This document shows positions 31,855 through 40,717 of a stretch of 64,000 nucleotides of DNA, one piece after another. The position numbers and the translations under genes are program-made. The notes below the pieces were generated by a model. It saw nothing but the letters and a program-made list of their open reading frames with translations. It had not been told where the DNA came from and searched no databases. Source of the stretch: Mycolicibacterium setense (lineage in GTDB: Bacteria > Actinomycetota > Actinomycetes > Mycobacteriales > Mycobacteriaceae); the NCBI RefSeq assembly GCF_000805385.1, contig NZ_JTJW01000001.1, positions 1 through 64,000 of the forward strand, read 5' to 3'. Within the stretch, counting starts at the first letter, position 1. Each line of letters begins with the position of its first letter.

Positions 31855-34020
31855 GTGCCAGCTGACGCACACGACGACGAATTGAAGTCGGAACAGAGCT
31901 ATGTCGACGGGCTCTATACCCGCCTGGACGCCGAGCGCACCCGGGTGCGCGACCGCTACCGCACCGCGCTACGCGAGCACGGCGGCTCCGCGGTGGAGCG
32001 CGACGCCGAGGTGCGGGCGCTGGCCAAAGAGGGCAACCGGCTCGACGTGGCCGACAACGGGCTGTGCTTCGGGCGGCTGGAAACCGTTGCCGGAGAACAT
32101 CTCTACGTCGGGCGCCTGGGCATCTTCGACCGCGACAACGACTACGAACCGTTACTGCTGGACTGGCGGGCACCGTTGGCCCGCCCGTTCTACACCGCCA
32201 CCGGGGCCCATCCGGAGAACATGCGCAGGCGGCGCCAGTTCCGCACGCTGGGGCGCCGGATACTCGACTTCACCGACGAGGTGCTCGGCCGGCCCACCGG
32301 AGAAGACTCCGGCGATGCGGCGCTGCTGGCCGCGGTCAACGCCCCGCGCGGCGAGGGCATGCGCGACATCGTCGCGACGATTCAGGCCGAGCAGGACGAG
32401 GTGATCCGCAACGAGCACCTCGGCGTGCTGGTGGTCGAGGGCGGGCCCGGGACCGGCAAGACCGTGGTGGCGCTGCACCGGGTGGCGTACCTGCTCTACA
32501 CGCACCGCGAGCGGATCGAACGTCACGGCGTTCTGGTGGTCGGCCCCAACGAGGCATTCCTGAACCACATCGGCCGGGTCCTGCCCTCGCTGGGTGAATC
32601 CGACGCGGTGTTCATGACACCCGGCGACCTGGTCCCCGGCCTGCACGTCACCGCCGAGGACGCGCCCGAGGCCGCAGCGATCAAGGGCTCACTGCAGATC
32701 CTCGACGTGCTGGCCGCCGCGGTGGCCGACCGCCAGGCGGTCCCGGACGAGCCGATCCTGATCGAACTGCCCGATGTCACCGTGCGCATCGACGCCGAAA
32801 CCGCGCAGTGGGCGATCGAGGAGGCCCGCGAGACCGGGCTGCCGCACAACGAGGCCCGCGCGACATTCCGCGACATCGTCACCTACGTCCTGACCGAGCG
32901 GGCCGTGGCCCGCATCGGCAAGGGCTGGCTCGGCCGCCAGGACAAGGCGGCCTGGGAGGAGCTGCGGGCGAGCGTGGTCAGCGAACTCGACGACAACGCG
33001 GCATTCGCTGCCGCACTCGATGCGCTGTGGCCGATCCTCACCCCGGAAACCCTCCTCGCCCCGCTGTATTCGTCGCCCGAGCGGCTGGCCGCGGCCGGCG
33101 CCGATGCCCGGCTGTTCCGCGCCGACGGAACCGCCTGGACCATCTCCGACGTGCCCCTTCTCGACGAGCTCGTCGACCTGCTGGGCCGGGACAAGGCGGC
33201 CGACGAAGCCGCCGAACGCGAACGGCGCGAGGAAGCCGCCTACGCCGCGGGGGTTCTCGACCTGATGATCGCCCGCGAGGATCTGATGGACGACGAAGAC
33301 CACCTGCTGGCCAGCGACCTGATCGACGCGGAGGACCTGGCCGACCGGTTCCTCGAACGCGATACTCGCGAACTCGCCGAACGCGCTGCGGCCGACCGGG
33401 ATTGGACCTACGGTCATGTTGTGGTCGACGAAGCCCAGGAACTGTCCGAGATGGACTGGCGGGTGCTGATGCGTCGTTGCCCACGGCGGTCCTTCACGGT
33501 GGTCGGCGATCTGGCCCAGCGCCGCTCGGCGGCCGGGGCCCGGTCCTGGGGCACCATGCTGGAGCCGTATGTACCCGGCCGCTGGGTCTACCGGACACTG
33601 TCGGTCAACTACCGCACCCCGGCCGAGATCATGGCGGTGGCCGGTGCGGTGCTGGCCGAGTTCGCCCCGTCTGTCACGCCACCGGAATCGGTCCGCGCCT
33701 GCGGGGTGCAGCCGTGGTCAAGGCAGTTGAGCGCCACCGAAATCCCCGCTGCTGTCGAGGAATTCGTGCGCGACGAAGCGGCGCGAGACGGCACCAGCGT
33801 GGTGATCGGGCCGCCCGATGTCCCCGGCGCGGTGGCACCGTCGGAGACGAAGGGCCTCGAGTTCGACGCCGTGCTCGTCGTGGAGCCCGCCCGGATCCTG
33901 GCCGACGGCGATCGGGGTGCCGCCGAGTTGTACGTCGCCCTCACCCGTGCGACGCAGCGCCTCGGGGTCCTGCACACCGGACCCCTGCCTGCCGCGCTGA
34001 ACGGACTCGCCCATGCCTGA
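31855..34020 (+). CDS. HelD/HelR-like RNA polymerase-associated superfamily-1 helicase
   Basis: A 721-residue UvrD-like ATPase. The N-terminus (AHDDELKSEQSYVDGLYTRL) is the coiled arm of HelD-type proteins, Walker A is GGPGTGKTVVALHR near residue 205, motif II is VVDEAQELSEMDW and the C-terminal motor motifs are STETKGLEFDAV-like and YVALTRATQRLGV. HelD and HelR displace RNA polymerase from DNA, and HelR contributes to rifamycin tolerance in some mycobacteria. The GTG at 31855 gives the family N-terminus; a GTG at 31816 is the alternative. The gene overlaps the monooxygenase by 8 bp. Confidence 0.85.
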   Translation: MPADAHDDELKSEQSYVDGLYTRLDAERTRVRDRYRTALREHGGSAVERDAEVRALAKEGNRLDVADNGLCFGRLETVAGEHLYVGRLGIFDRDNDYEPLLLDWRAPLARPFYTATGAHPENMRRRRQFRTLGRRILDFTDEVLGRPTGEDSGDAALLAAVNAPRGEGMRDIVATIQAEQDEVIRNEHLGVLVVEGGPGTGKTVVALHRVAYLLYTHRERIERHGVLVVGPNEAFLNHIGRVLPSLGESDAVFMTPGDLVPGLHVTAEDAPEAAAIKGSLQILDVLAAAVADRQAVPDEPILIELPDVTVRIDAETAQWAIEEARETGLPHNEARATFRDIVTYVLTERAVARIGKGWLGRQDKAAWEELRASVVSELDDNAAFAAALDALWPILTPETLLAPLYSSPERLAAAGADARLFRADGTAWTISDVPLLDELVDLLGRDKAADEAAERERREEAAYAAGVLDLMIAREDLMDDEDHLLASDLIDAEDLADRFLERDTRELAERAAADRDWTYGHVVVDEAQELSEMDWRVLMRRCPRRSFTVVGDLAQRRSAAGARSWGTMLEPYVPGRWVYRTLSVNYRTPAEIMAVAGAVLAEFAPSVTPPESVRACGVQPWSRQLSATEIPAAVEEFVRDEAARDGTSVVIGPPDVPGAVAPSETKGLEFDAVLVVEPARILADGDRGAAELYVALTRATQRLGVLHTGPLPAALNGLAHA

Positions 34021-35233
34021 TGCCCCTGCACCGGAAACCACCTGCGTGATCGTGGGTGGTGGGCCCGCCGGGATGATGCTCGGGCTCATCCTGGCCCGGT
34101 GCGGAGTGGCGGTGACCGTGCTGGAGAAGCACGCCGATTTTCTGCGGGATTTCCGCGGTGACACAGTGCATCCCAGCACCATGCGGATGCTCGACGAGTT
34201 GGGCCTGTTCGACGAGTTCGGCAAGACCGGCTACAGCAAGGTGGAGAAGGCGGAGTTCCCGGTCGACGGCGAGCCGGTGACCTTCGTCGACTTCCGCCGG
34301 CTGCGCCAACCGCACCCGTACGTGGCGATGGTGCCGCAGTGGGATTTCCTCGATCTACTGGCCGACGCCGGGAAGTGCGAACCCAACTTCACCCTGCTCA
34401 TGCAGACCGAGGTGACGGGGCTGTTGCGCGACGGTGAGCGGATCACCGGCGTGCGCTACACCGGCCCGGACGGGGCCGGCGAACTGCGCGGCGAGCTCAC
34501 CGTCGCATGTGACGGGCGCACGTCGGTGGTCAGGCGGGAAGCCGGGCTGAAGACCAAGGACTATCCGGTGCCGTTCGACGTGTGGTGGTTCCGGTTGCCG
34601 CGCACCGAGGACGGCCAGTACTCGCTGATCCCGCGTACCGGGCCGGGCCGCGCGCTCATCATGATCCCCCGGACGGGTTACTTCCAGGTGGCCTACCTGA
34701 TCCCCAAGGGCAGCGACGCCGCGCTGCGGGCCCGCGGCCTGGACGCCTTCCACACCGAGCTGGCCGAGCTGATCCCCGAAGCCGACGCCGGCACGCTGAC
34801 CTCGTGGGATGACGTGAAACACCTTGACGTACAACTCAACCGCCTGCCGCGTTGGCACCGCGACGGGTTGTTGTGCATCGGCGATGCCGCGCACGCCATG
34901 TCACCCGTGGGCGGGGTCGGTATCAACGTCGCGATCCAGGATGCCGCCGCGGCCGCGCGCCTGTTGTACCGGCCGCTGCGCGAGCACCGGGTCACCGAAT
35001 CCGACCTGGCCGCGGTGCAGCGTCAACGCTTTCTGCCCACCACCGTCACCCAGGGCTTTCAACGGATCCTGCACCGTCAGGTGATGAAGCCGGTGATGGC
35101 CGGTGCCGAGATCACCCCGCCGGGCGTGCTGGGCAGCATCATGCGCCGGTTCCCCCAACTCAGCGCCATCCCGGCCTATCTGGTGGGCACCGGAGTCCGG
35201 CCGGAACACGTGCCCGAGCCGGCCCGCCGTTAG
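34013..35233 (+). CDS. FAD-dependent monooxygenase (UbiH/PHBH-like)
   Basis: A 406-residue flavoprotein hydroxylase. The FAD-binding GGGPAGMMLG motif is at residues 15-24, the second fingerprint is VACDGRTSVVRREAG near residue 165, and the third is GLLCIGDAAHAMSPVGGVG near residue 290. GDTVHPSTMRMLDELG is typical of this mycobacterial subgroup. Not the classic rifampicin monooxygenase by sequence, although it lies directly behind a HelR-like gene. Its ATG lies 8 bp before the helicase stop, so the two are translationally coupled. Substrate unknown. Confidence 0.85.
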   Translation: MPDAPAPETTCVIVGGGPAGMMLGLILARCGVAVTVLEKHADFLRDFRGDTVHPSTMRMLDELGLFDEFGKTGYSKVEKAEFPVDGEPVTFVDFRRLRQPHPYVAMVPQWDFLDLLADAGKCEPNFTLLMQTEVTGLLRDGERITGVRYTGPDGAGELRGELTVACDGRTSVVRREAGLKTKDYPVPFDVWWFRLPRTEDGQYSLIPRTGPGRALIMIPRTGYFQVAYLIPKGSDAALRARGLDAFHTELAELIPEADAGTLTSWDDVKHLDVQLNRLPRWHRDGLLCIGDAAHAMSPVGGVGINVAIQDAAAAARLLYRPLREHRVTESDLAAVQRQRFLPTTVTQGFQRILHRQVMKPVMAGAEITPPGVLGSIMRRFPQLSAIPAYLVGTGVRPEHVPEPARR

Positions 35234-35240
35234 GTACCGC

Positions 35241-35876
35241 GTGGGAGGCAAACAGAACCCGGAACAGCGCCGCCGCGAATTATGCGATGCGGCAATCACT
35301 CTGCTGGCCCGTGAGGGCATCAAGGGCGTCACCCACCTCAAGGTCGACCGCAAGGCCGGCGTCGCCGACGGCACCACGTCGTTCTACTTCCGCACCAGCG
35401 CGGCGTTGATCCGCGCGGCCGCCGATCGCATCGCCGATCTCGACCTCGCCGACCTCACCGCGGCCACCCGGTCCGAATCTCCCGACGACGGCCTGTCAGC
35501 AGCGGACGGCCTGGCCCGGCTGGTGATCCGCTCGGGAACCGGCGCACGCCTGGTCCGTAGCAAGGCTCGCTATGAACTGGTCATGCCATCGAGTCGCGAC
35601 GCCGCCCTGGCCGAGGCGTTCAGCCGCAACCAGGAGCACTTCTTCGAGCTGCACCGCAACGTCGTGCTCGGCCTCTGCCCGGCAGGCACCGATCCGGAGG
35701 TCATCGATGAAAAGGCTTATGTGCTGATGACTTTCATCAGCGGACTGATGCTCGCCGTGGCCCGCGGCGACCGCACGATCAGCTCCCCCGAGGCGCTCCA
35801 CGACATCATCACCGCGATCGTCGCCGCGGCCCCGGCGACCTCACATCGCGAAGGAGTAGCCGCCGTTGACGGGTAG
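35241..35876 (+). CDS. TetR family regulator
   Basis: A 211-residue regulator starting VGGKQNPEQRRRELCDAAIT (GTG at 35241, 7 bp after the monooxygenase stop). The helix-turn-helix is VTHLKVDRKAGVADGTTSFY followed by FRTSAALIRAAADRI. It belongs to the transcription unit of the helicase/monooxygenase genes and may regulate it in cis. The 3' end overlaps the convergent SDR gene by 36 bp. An earlier start inside the monooxygenase gene is possible but unsupported. Confidence 0.85.
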   Translation: MGGKQNPEQRRRELCDAAITLLAREGIKGVTHLKVDRKAGVADGTTSFYFRTSAALIRAAADRIADLDLADLTAATRSESPDDGLSAADGLARLVIRSGTGARLVRSKARYELVMPSSRDAALAEAFSRNQEHFFELHRNVVLGLCPAGTDPEVIDEKAYVLMTFISGLMLAVARGDRTISSPEALHDIITAIVAAAPATSHREGVAAVDG

Positions 35877-36632
35877 CGTCTGCCCGGTGATCCAGGATCC
35901 GTGGTCGCTGGCGAGCAGCACCGCAAGATAGGCGACGTCCTCGGGCAGACCGGGCCTGCGGATCGGGTAGCGCGACAGGATCGCCTTGGCCTGTGGCGAG
36001 TCGGCCATCTCCGCCCACAGCGGTTCGGTGAGCGGCGTCCGCATGGTGCCCAGCGCAATGTTGTTGGCGGTGATGCCGTAGCGGCCGTTCTCCAGCGCGA
36101 TCGACCGGGTCAGGCCCGCGGCCCCGGCTTTGGCCGCCGCATACACCGCGCCGCTGGCGTCGCCGGTCCGTCCCGCATCCGAGACGATGGTGACCACCCG
36201 GCCCCACTGCCGCTCGACCATCATCGGCAGCACCGCCCGCGTGCAGTGCAGCACCCCGTAGAGATTCACTCGCAGGAACGGATCCCAGTCCGCTGGAGCG
36301 GATTCGGCAAACGGCATTCGGGCGGCGAAGCCCTCGGCTCCGGCGTTGCCCGCATTGTTGACCAGGATGTCGACGGGGCGGGCCGTCGAAGTGACTTCAG
36401 CGACCGCCTCGGTGACGGCCGCATAGTCGGTGACGTCGAACGGCACCGCCACCGCGTCACCGCCGGCCTCCCGGAGTTCTGCGGCGACGGCCTCGGCCCG
36501 GTCAGCGCGGAGATCATTGACCAGCACGGTGGCTCCTGCCGCGGTGAAGGCATCAGCGAGACCCCGGCCGACGCCTTGTCCGGCTCCGGTGATCAACACC
36601 CGGCGGGTCGACAGATCGAATTGCAGCGTCAT
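35841..36632 (-). CDS. Short-chain dehydrogenase/reductase
   Basis: A 263-residue classical SDR. Cofactor motif TGAGQGVGRG near residue 16, structural NNAG in ILVNNAGNAG near residue 90, Ser of the active site in TIVSDAGRTG and the catalytic YAAAK near residue 165. It should use NAD(H) or NADP(H) on an alcohol/ketone. Divergent from an F420-dependent oxidoreductase, with an imperfect dyad between them. Confidence 0.88.
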   Translation of the reverse strand: MTLQFDLSTRRVLITGAGQGVGRGLADAFTAAGATVLVNDLRADRAEAVAAELREAGGDAVAVPFDVTDYAAVTEAVAEVTSTARPVDILVNNAGNAGAEGFAARMPFAESAPADWDPFLRVNLYGVLHCTRAVLPMMVERQWGRVVTIVSDAGRTGDASGAVYAAAKAGAAGLTRSIALENGRYGITANNIALGTMRTPLTEPLWAEMADSPQAKAILSRYPIRRPGLPEDVAYLAVLLASDHGSWITGQTLPVNGGYSFAM

Positions 36633-36682
36633 CGTCGGCCACGTCTCCTCTGGTTCGTTTCGGACAAACTATCGCATCAAAT

Positions 36683-36698
36683 CTCTATATATGTAGAG
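36683..36698. promoter_or_regulatory. Candidate operator between SDR and LLM oxidoreductase genes
   Basis: CTCTATATATGTAGAG is a 16-bp dyad with 5-bp perfect arms (CTCTA/TAGAG) and one mismatched pair inside. It is unusually AT-rich for the window and lies between divergent genes. The TetR at 35241 is the nearest regulator, but the link is inference. Confidence 0.4.
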
Positions 36699-36737
36699 TC
36701 CTGAGGACCGACGCTGCCTACACCGGACGGAGCTGCA

Positions 36738-37658
36738 GTGCAGTTCATCTTCAATCTGCCGCACATGCTGCGCCTGAAGGCGATGATGCAACCCTGGGAG
36801 GCGGCCGTAACCGGGGCCGACCAGACCCGGATGGCCAAACGGGCCGACGAGCTCGGCTACGACATGATCGCCGTACCGGAGCATTTCGCGATCCCCCGCG
36901 ACCACGTCGAATTGTCCGGCCCTCATTACCTGCAGTCGACGACAGCCCAGGCATACCTGGCGGGAGCCACCTCCTCGATCCGCCTGAACTCTTGCATCAC
37001 GGTATTGCCACTCCAGCATCCGATCGTGCTCGCCAAGGCGCTGGCGACAGCGGACTGGATGAGCAGCGGGCGGATGATGGTCACCTTCGGCGTGGGTTGG
37101 CTGCAGCGCGAGTTCGAACTGTTGGGCGTCCCGTTCCACGAACGCGGCCGGATCGCCGACGAATACCTGGCCGCCATCATCGAGCTGTGGACCAGCGAAA
37201 CCCCTCGGTTCGAGGGTCGGTATGTGTCTTTCGACGACATCGCCGTCGAGCCCAAACCGGTTCAGAAACCACATCTTCCGGTGTGGATCGGCGGCGACGC
37301 CGACGCCTCCCTCCGGCGGGCCGCCAGATACGGCACAGGCTGGTGGTCCTTTCTCACCCCGCCTGAGCAGATCGCCGAACGGATCGAATACCTCAAGTCG
37401 CAGCCGGGCTACGACGGGCGGCGCTTCGATGTAGTACACGGCATGGCGACCCGACGCGTCGGCGAGGGCCATACCGTGCGCGACGATCCAGAGGCCCGGT
37501 CCGGGATGAGCGCGCAGGAGATCATCGACAGGTTGTGTTGGCTCGGCGAACAAGGGGTCACCGTCAGTGCCGTTCCGCTGCCTGCTGTCAGTGGTGTCGA
37601 CGAATACCTCGACTATGCCCAGTGGGTGATCGAGGAGATCAAACCCCGCGTGCCGTAG
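36738..37658 (+). CDS. LLM-class F420-dependent oxidoreductase
   Basis: A 306-residue luciferase-like TIM-barrel protein. Landmarks are GYDMIAVPEHFAIP, SSGRMMVTFGVGWLQREFEL near residue 110-130 and PHLPVWIGGDADASLRRAAR near residue 180. F420 is the usual cofactor in mycobacteria. GTG start at 36738 after GGACGGAGC. Divergent from the SDR gene, so a shared pathway with two oxidoreductases is possible. Substrate unknown. Confidence 0.85.
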   Translation: MQFIFNLPHMLRLKAMMQPWEAAVTGADQTRMAKRADELGYDMIAVPEHFAIPRDHVELSGPHYLQSTTAQAYLAGATSSIRLNSCITVLPLQHPIVLAKALATADWMSSGRMMVTFGVGWLQREFELLGVPFHERGRIADEYLAAIIELWTSETPRFEGRYVSFDDIAVEPKPVQKPHLPVWIGGDADASLRRAARYGTGWWSFLTPPEQIAERIEYLKSQPGYDGRRFDVVHGMATRRVGEGHTVRDDPEARSGMSAQEIIDRLCWLGEQGVTVSAVPLPAVSGVDEYLDYAQWVIEEIKPRVP

Positions 37659-37682
37659 GTGCTGCCCGGCGTGGTCAGCACC
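37658..37682. terminator. Candidate hairpin between convergent genes
   Basis: Perfect 7-bp arms GGTGCTG (37658-37664) and CAGCACC (37676-37682) flank an 11-base loop, starting at the last base of the LLM gene. It has no U-run, so termination strength is uncertain; it may serve both convergent transcripts. Confidence 0.3.
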
Positions 37683-37689
37683 GGTGCGA

Positions 37690-38052
37690 TCAGCGGATCA
37701 CCTGCTCGCTCTGTTCCTCCCCCGGCGGTGGTGTGGGTAAGCCGAGCCGGTCCTGGATCCGGTCGATCTTGGCTTCGATCCGTTCCATATCGTCGGCATC
37801 GACCTTGAAGATCAAGTGTTTGGCACCGAGCAACAGGATGGCCTGGAAGACCAGCTGTAACCACTCGCTCTGCCAGTTCTCCAGCGTGCTGGCGAAGAAG
37901 GTGCTCCAGTACTCCGGCCACAGGAACGGCTGGCCATGTGCGGCCTGCTCGGATCGAAAAGTCTGAAGCTGGGTGAAGAACTGTCCGAGCCACGAACCGA
38001 GGAACAACAGCAGCAGTACGTATACCGCACCCCATCGACGAAGATGCCGCAT
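37690..38052 (-). CDS. Small membrane protein (DUF6766-like)
   Basis: A 120-residue protein with two membrane helices: residues 9-27 (AVYVLLLLFLGSWLGQFF) and about 63-77 (LVFQAILLLGAKHLIF). Between them lies an aromatic segment WPEYWSTFFASTLENWQSEW, and the C-terminus is a charged coiled stretch ending in a Pro-rich tail. The layout matches small actinobacterial DUF6766 proteins of unknown function. Single gene, convergent with the LLM gene. Confidence 0.75.
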   Translation of the reverse strand: MRHLRRWGAVYVLLLLFLGSWLGQFFTQLQTFRSEQAAHGQPFLWPEYWSTFFASTLENWQSEWLQLVFQAILLLGAKHLIFKVDADDMERIEAKIDRIQDRLGLPTPPPGEEQSEQVIR

Positions 38053-38261
38053 GATGCCTCCTTGGCTCGTGTCGGTCAGTGTCGTTGTGGTGGTCGGCTT
38101 TTCAATCGCGACGCACCCGCCGTCCCGGCATTCTTTTCGCTACAGGTACCCGCCGTTCGATCAACCGAAACGGCGCTGCCGCTTCCTGAGCGGCCCGGTC
38201 TAGACCATCAAGGCCCGTGGGCCTGCCATAGTTTGAGAAACAGCCGCCTGGAGGGAACCCG

Positions 38262-38615
38262 ATGAGCGACCACGACGTACGGATGATCATTCTGTCGACC
38301 GACGATCTGGATGAGTCGATCCGCTTCTACACCGAGACGCTCGGCATGCCGTTGAAGTTCCGCGACGGCGCGCATTTCGCCGCACTCGACGGCGGATCGC
38401 TGACTCTCGCCCTGGCCACATCGGTGGATCACCCGATCCCCGGCCAAGTCGTCGTCGGGATCAAGACCGCCGACGTGGACGGCGCGGCCAGAGCCATCGA
38501 GGCCAGCGGCGGGGGAATCATCAAGCACCCGTACGACGATGCCCACGAGCGCCGCGCCGTTGTCTACGACAACAAGGGCAACGGCCTGGTGTTCTACAGC
38601 CCGCTGGCTCGTTAA
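38262..38615 (+). CDS. VOC superfamily protein (glyoxalase-like)
   Basis: A 117-residue single-module VOC protein: MIILSTDDLDESIRFYTETL at the start and YDNKGNGLVFYSPLAR at the end, with paired beta-alpha-beta units between. A GGAGGG ribosome site lies before the ATG. Function unknown. Overlaps the convergent LysR gene by 4 bp. Confidence 0.85.
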   Translation: MSDHDVRMIILSTDDLDESIRFYTETLGMPLKFRDGAHFAALDGGSLTLALATSVDHPIPGQVVVGIKTADVDGAARAIEASGGGIIKHPYDDAHERRAVVYDNKGNGLVFYSPLAR

Positions 38616-39505
38616 CCTGCCGAAGCCGCAGCGTCGAGCAGGGTTTCGGCCAGCCGCGCCGCGGCCGGTGTCATCCGCTCGACCGGCGGCGCGGCGAGGT
38701 AGACCTGCCAGATCGCCGGGTCGCGCAGCGCGACGGTTCGCAGATCGCCGAAGCGGCGCGCCTCCGAGGCAGGCATGAAGGCCGTGCCCAGGCCATTGCC
38801 GACCAGTTCGGCGATCGCGGCGAACCCGGCCGGCACCTCGTATTGCGTCTGCGGTTGCACACCGGCACGGTGAAACGCCTCGTCCATCAGTCGGCGCAGC
38901 CCGAATTCCGGTGGGAAGCCGACGAGATCCTCGCCGGCCAGCTCGGCCATGTCGACACGACGGCGCCGGGCCAGGGGATGGTCGTCACGACAGACGAACA
39001 GCATCGGCTCCTCGAACAGCAACGTCATCTCGAGCTGCGGCGGGAACCTGTTGGGCAGCGATACCAGGGCCAGATCCAGCGAACCCTCCAGAAGTGCGGC
39101 CAGATAGGCCGACGCCCCGGCCTGGCTCAGCCTCAACCGCAGCCGGACGGACGGGTGGGCTCGGTGGAAGCCACCGAGAGCACGCGCGACATCGACCGGG
39201 CCGTAGGAAATGAGGGATCCGAATTCGACTGTGCCCATGAGCGATCCGCGGAACTGCCCGGCGGATTCGGCTGCCGCCCTGGCCGCGTGCAGGACTTCGT
39301 AGGCATGGGGGCGGAAGGCCTCGCCCGCGGCGGTCAGGCTGATCCGTTGCCGTGAGCGGTCGAACAGTTCCACCCCCAGCTCACGCTCGAGCTTGGCGAT
39401 CGAGGTCGACAACGCCGACTGCACGACATGCGCACGCTCGGCGGCGCGGGTGAAACTCATCTCGCCGGCCACCGCGATGAAGTGTTCGATCTGCCGTAAC
39501 TCCAC
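38612..39505 (-). CDS. LysR family transcriptional regulator
   Basis: A 297-residue LysR-type regulator. The N-terminal helix-turn-helix is MSFTRAAERAHVVQSALSTS followed by IAKLERELGVELFDRS; the C-terminal part is a LysR substrate-binding domain with FEEPMLFVCRDDHPLA. Divergent (107-bp gap) from the Tat/lipoprotein hydrolase gene at 39613, which is its likely target. The gap holds several T-rich and A-rich half sites, but no clear T-N11-A dyad that I can single out. Confidence 0.9.
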   Translation of the reverse strand: MELRQIEHFIAVAGEMSFTRAAERAHVVQSALSTSIAKLERELGVELFDRSRQRISLTAAGEAFRPHAYEVLHAARAAAESAGQFRGSLMGTVEFGSLISYGPVDVARALGGFHRAHPSVRLRLRLSQAGASAYLAALLEGSLDLALVSLPNRFPPQLEMTLLFEEPMLFVCRDDHPLARRRRVDMAELAGEDLVGFPPEFGLRRLMDEAFHRAGVQPQTQYEVPAGFAAIAELVGNGLGTAFMPASEARRFGDLRTVALRDPAIWQVYLAAPPVERMTPAAARLAETLLDAAASAG

Positions 39506-39612
39506 GGCGACAGTCTATCTATGTCATCGATGGCACCTATCAGATCCAATCGTTGGACTTGATGGGAAGTTGGCAGTGAGATGGACACAAGAGCCCGCGA
39601 CAAGGAGCAGCA

Positions 39613-40662
39613 ATGGTGAACGGTTTGAGCAGAAGGAACTTCGGCTTCCTCACGGCAGCCGCCGCGGGGGCGGCGACACTGGCCGCCTGCGGTACCTCAT
39701 CCGCCCCCGCTCCCGGACCCTCGCCGAGCGTGCCGGCTGGGCCTCCCTCGAAGCCGTCGCACACTCTGAACCCGGTCAAACAGATCGATGCCGGTGAGCT
39801 CAACGTGGGCTACACCGAGGCCGGCCCGGCCGACGGGCACCCGGTGATCCTGCTGCACGGCTGGCCCTACGACATCCACAGCTACGCCGATGCCTCGGCA
39901 CTGCTCGCCGAACAGGGCTTCCGGGTGATCGTGCCCTACCTGCGCGGCTTCGGCTCCACCCGGTTCCGCTCCGCGGACACCGTGCGCAACGGCCAGCAGG
40001 CCGCGCTGGCCCAGGACGTCGTCGCATTGATGGACGCCCTCGACATTCCCAGCGCCATCATCGGCGGATACGACTGGGGCGGGCGCACCGCGAACAACGT
40101 CGCCGCGCTGTGGCCGCAGCGGTGCGCCGGTCTGGTCGCCGTCAGCGGCTACATCACGGTCAACCTGGCGGCAAACCTGAAGCCGCTGGCGCCGGAGGCC
40201 GAACTGGGTTGGTGGTACCAGTACTACTTCGCCACCCCGCGCGGTGAGCTCGGCTACCGCCAGAACACCAAGGAGTTCAACCGGCTGATCTGGACCAAGG
40301 CCTCGCCGCTGTGGCGCTTCGACGACGCCACCTACGACCTGTCGGCCGCCGCGTTCGACAACCCCGACCACGTTGACATCGTCGTGCACAACTACCGGTG
40401 GCGGCTCAGCCTGGCCCCCGGCGAGCCCCGCTTCGACGCCGACGAGGCGCGGCTGGCCGGCAAGCCGCCCGTCACCGTTCCGGCGATCACGATCGGGTCG
40501 GACTTCGACGGTGCGGCCAAGGACGGAGCCGGCTACCGTGCGCTCTACACCGGGCCGTATGAACATCGCGTCCTCGACGGCATCGGGCACAACGTGCCCC
40601 AGGAGGCACCTGAGCAGTTCGCCGCGGCCATCGCCGATGTCAGTCGGATGGGCGGGCGCTGA
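39613..40662 (+). CDS. Exported alpha/beta hydrolase (epoxide-hydrolase/dehalogenase type) with Tat and lipobox motifs
   Basis: A 349-residue protein. The N-terminus has a Tat motif (SRRNFGF) and a lipobox (LAAC, Cys26), so a lipoprotein exported by Tat is likely, followed by a Pro/Ser-rich linker. The catalytic domain has HGWPYD (oxyanion region), the nucleophile elbow GGYDWGG with Asp instead of Ser, and His in DGIGHNVPQE. An Asp nucleophile is typical of epoxide hydrolases and haloalkane dehalogenases. Divergent from the LysR gene. Confidence 0.85.
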   Translation: MVNGLSRRNFGFLTAAAAGAATLAACGTSSAPAPGPSPSVPAGPPSKPSHTLNPVKQIDAGELNVGYTEAGPADGHPVILLHGWPYDIHSYADASALLAEQGFRVIVPYLRGFGSTRFRSADTVRNGQQAALAQDVVALMDALDIPSAIIGGYDWGGRTANNVAALWPQRCAGLVAVSGYITVNLAANLKPLAPEAELGWWYQYYFATPRGELGYRQNTKEFNRLIWTKASPLWRFDDATYDLSAAAFDNPDHVDIVVHNYRWRLSLAPGEPRFDADEARLAGKPPVTVPAITIGSDFDGAAKDGAGYRALYTGPYEHRVLDGIGHNVPQEAPEQFAAAIADVSRMGGR

Positions 40663-40717
40663 CGTCGGCGCTCGGCATGTCTGGACCAGATCGGCATTTC
40701 ACGACCATCTGACGGCG

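Noticed and set aside
34013-35233. Flavin monooxygenase as the rifampicin monooxygenase Rox
   Set aside because: It is shorter than Rox (406 versus about 475 residues) and its N-terminal and DTVHPST regions belong to another subgroup; only the HelR-like neighbour suggested it.
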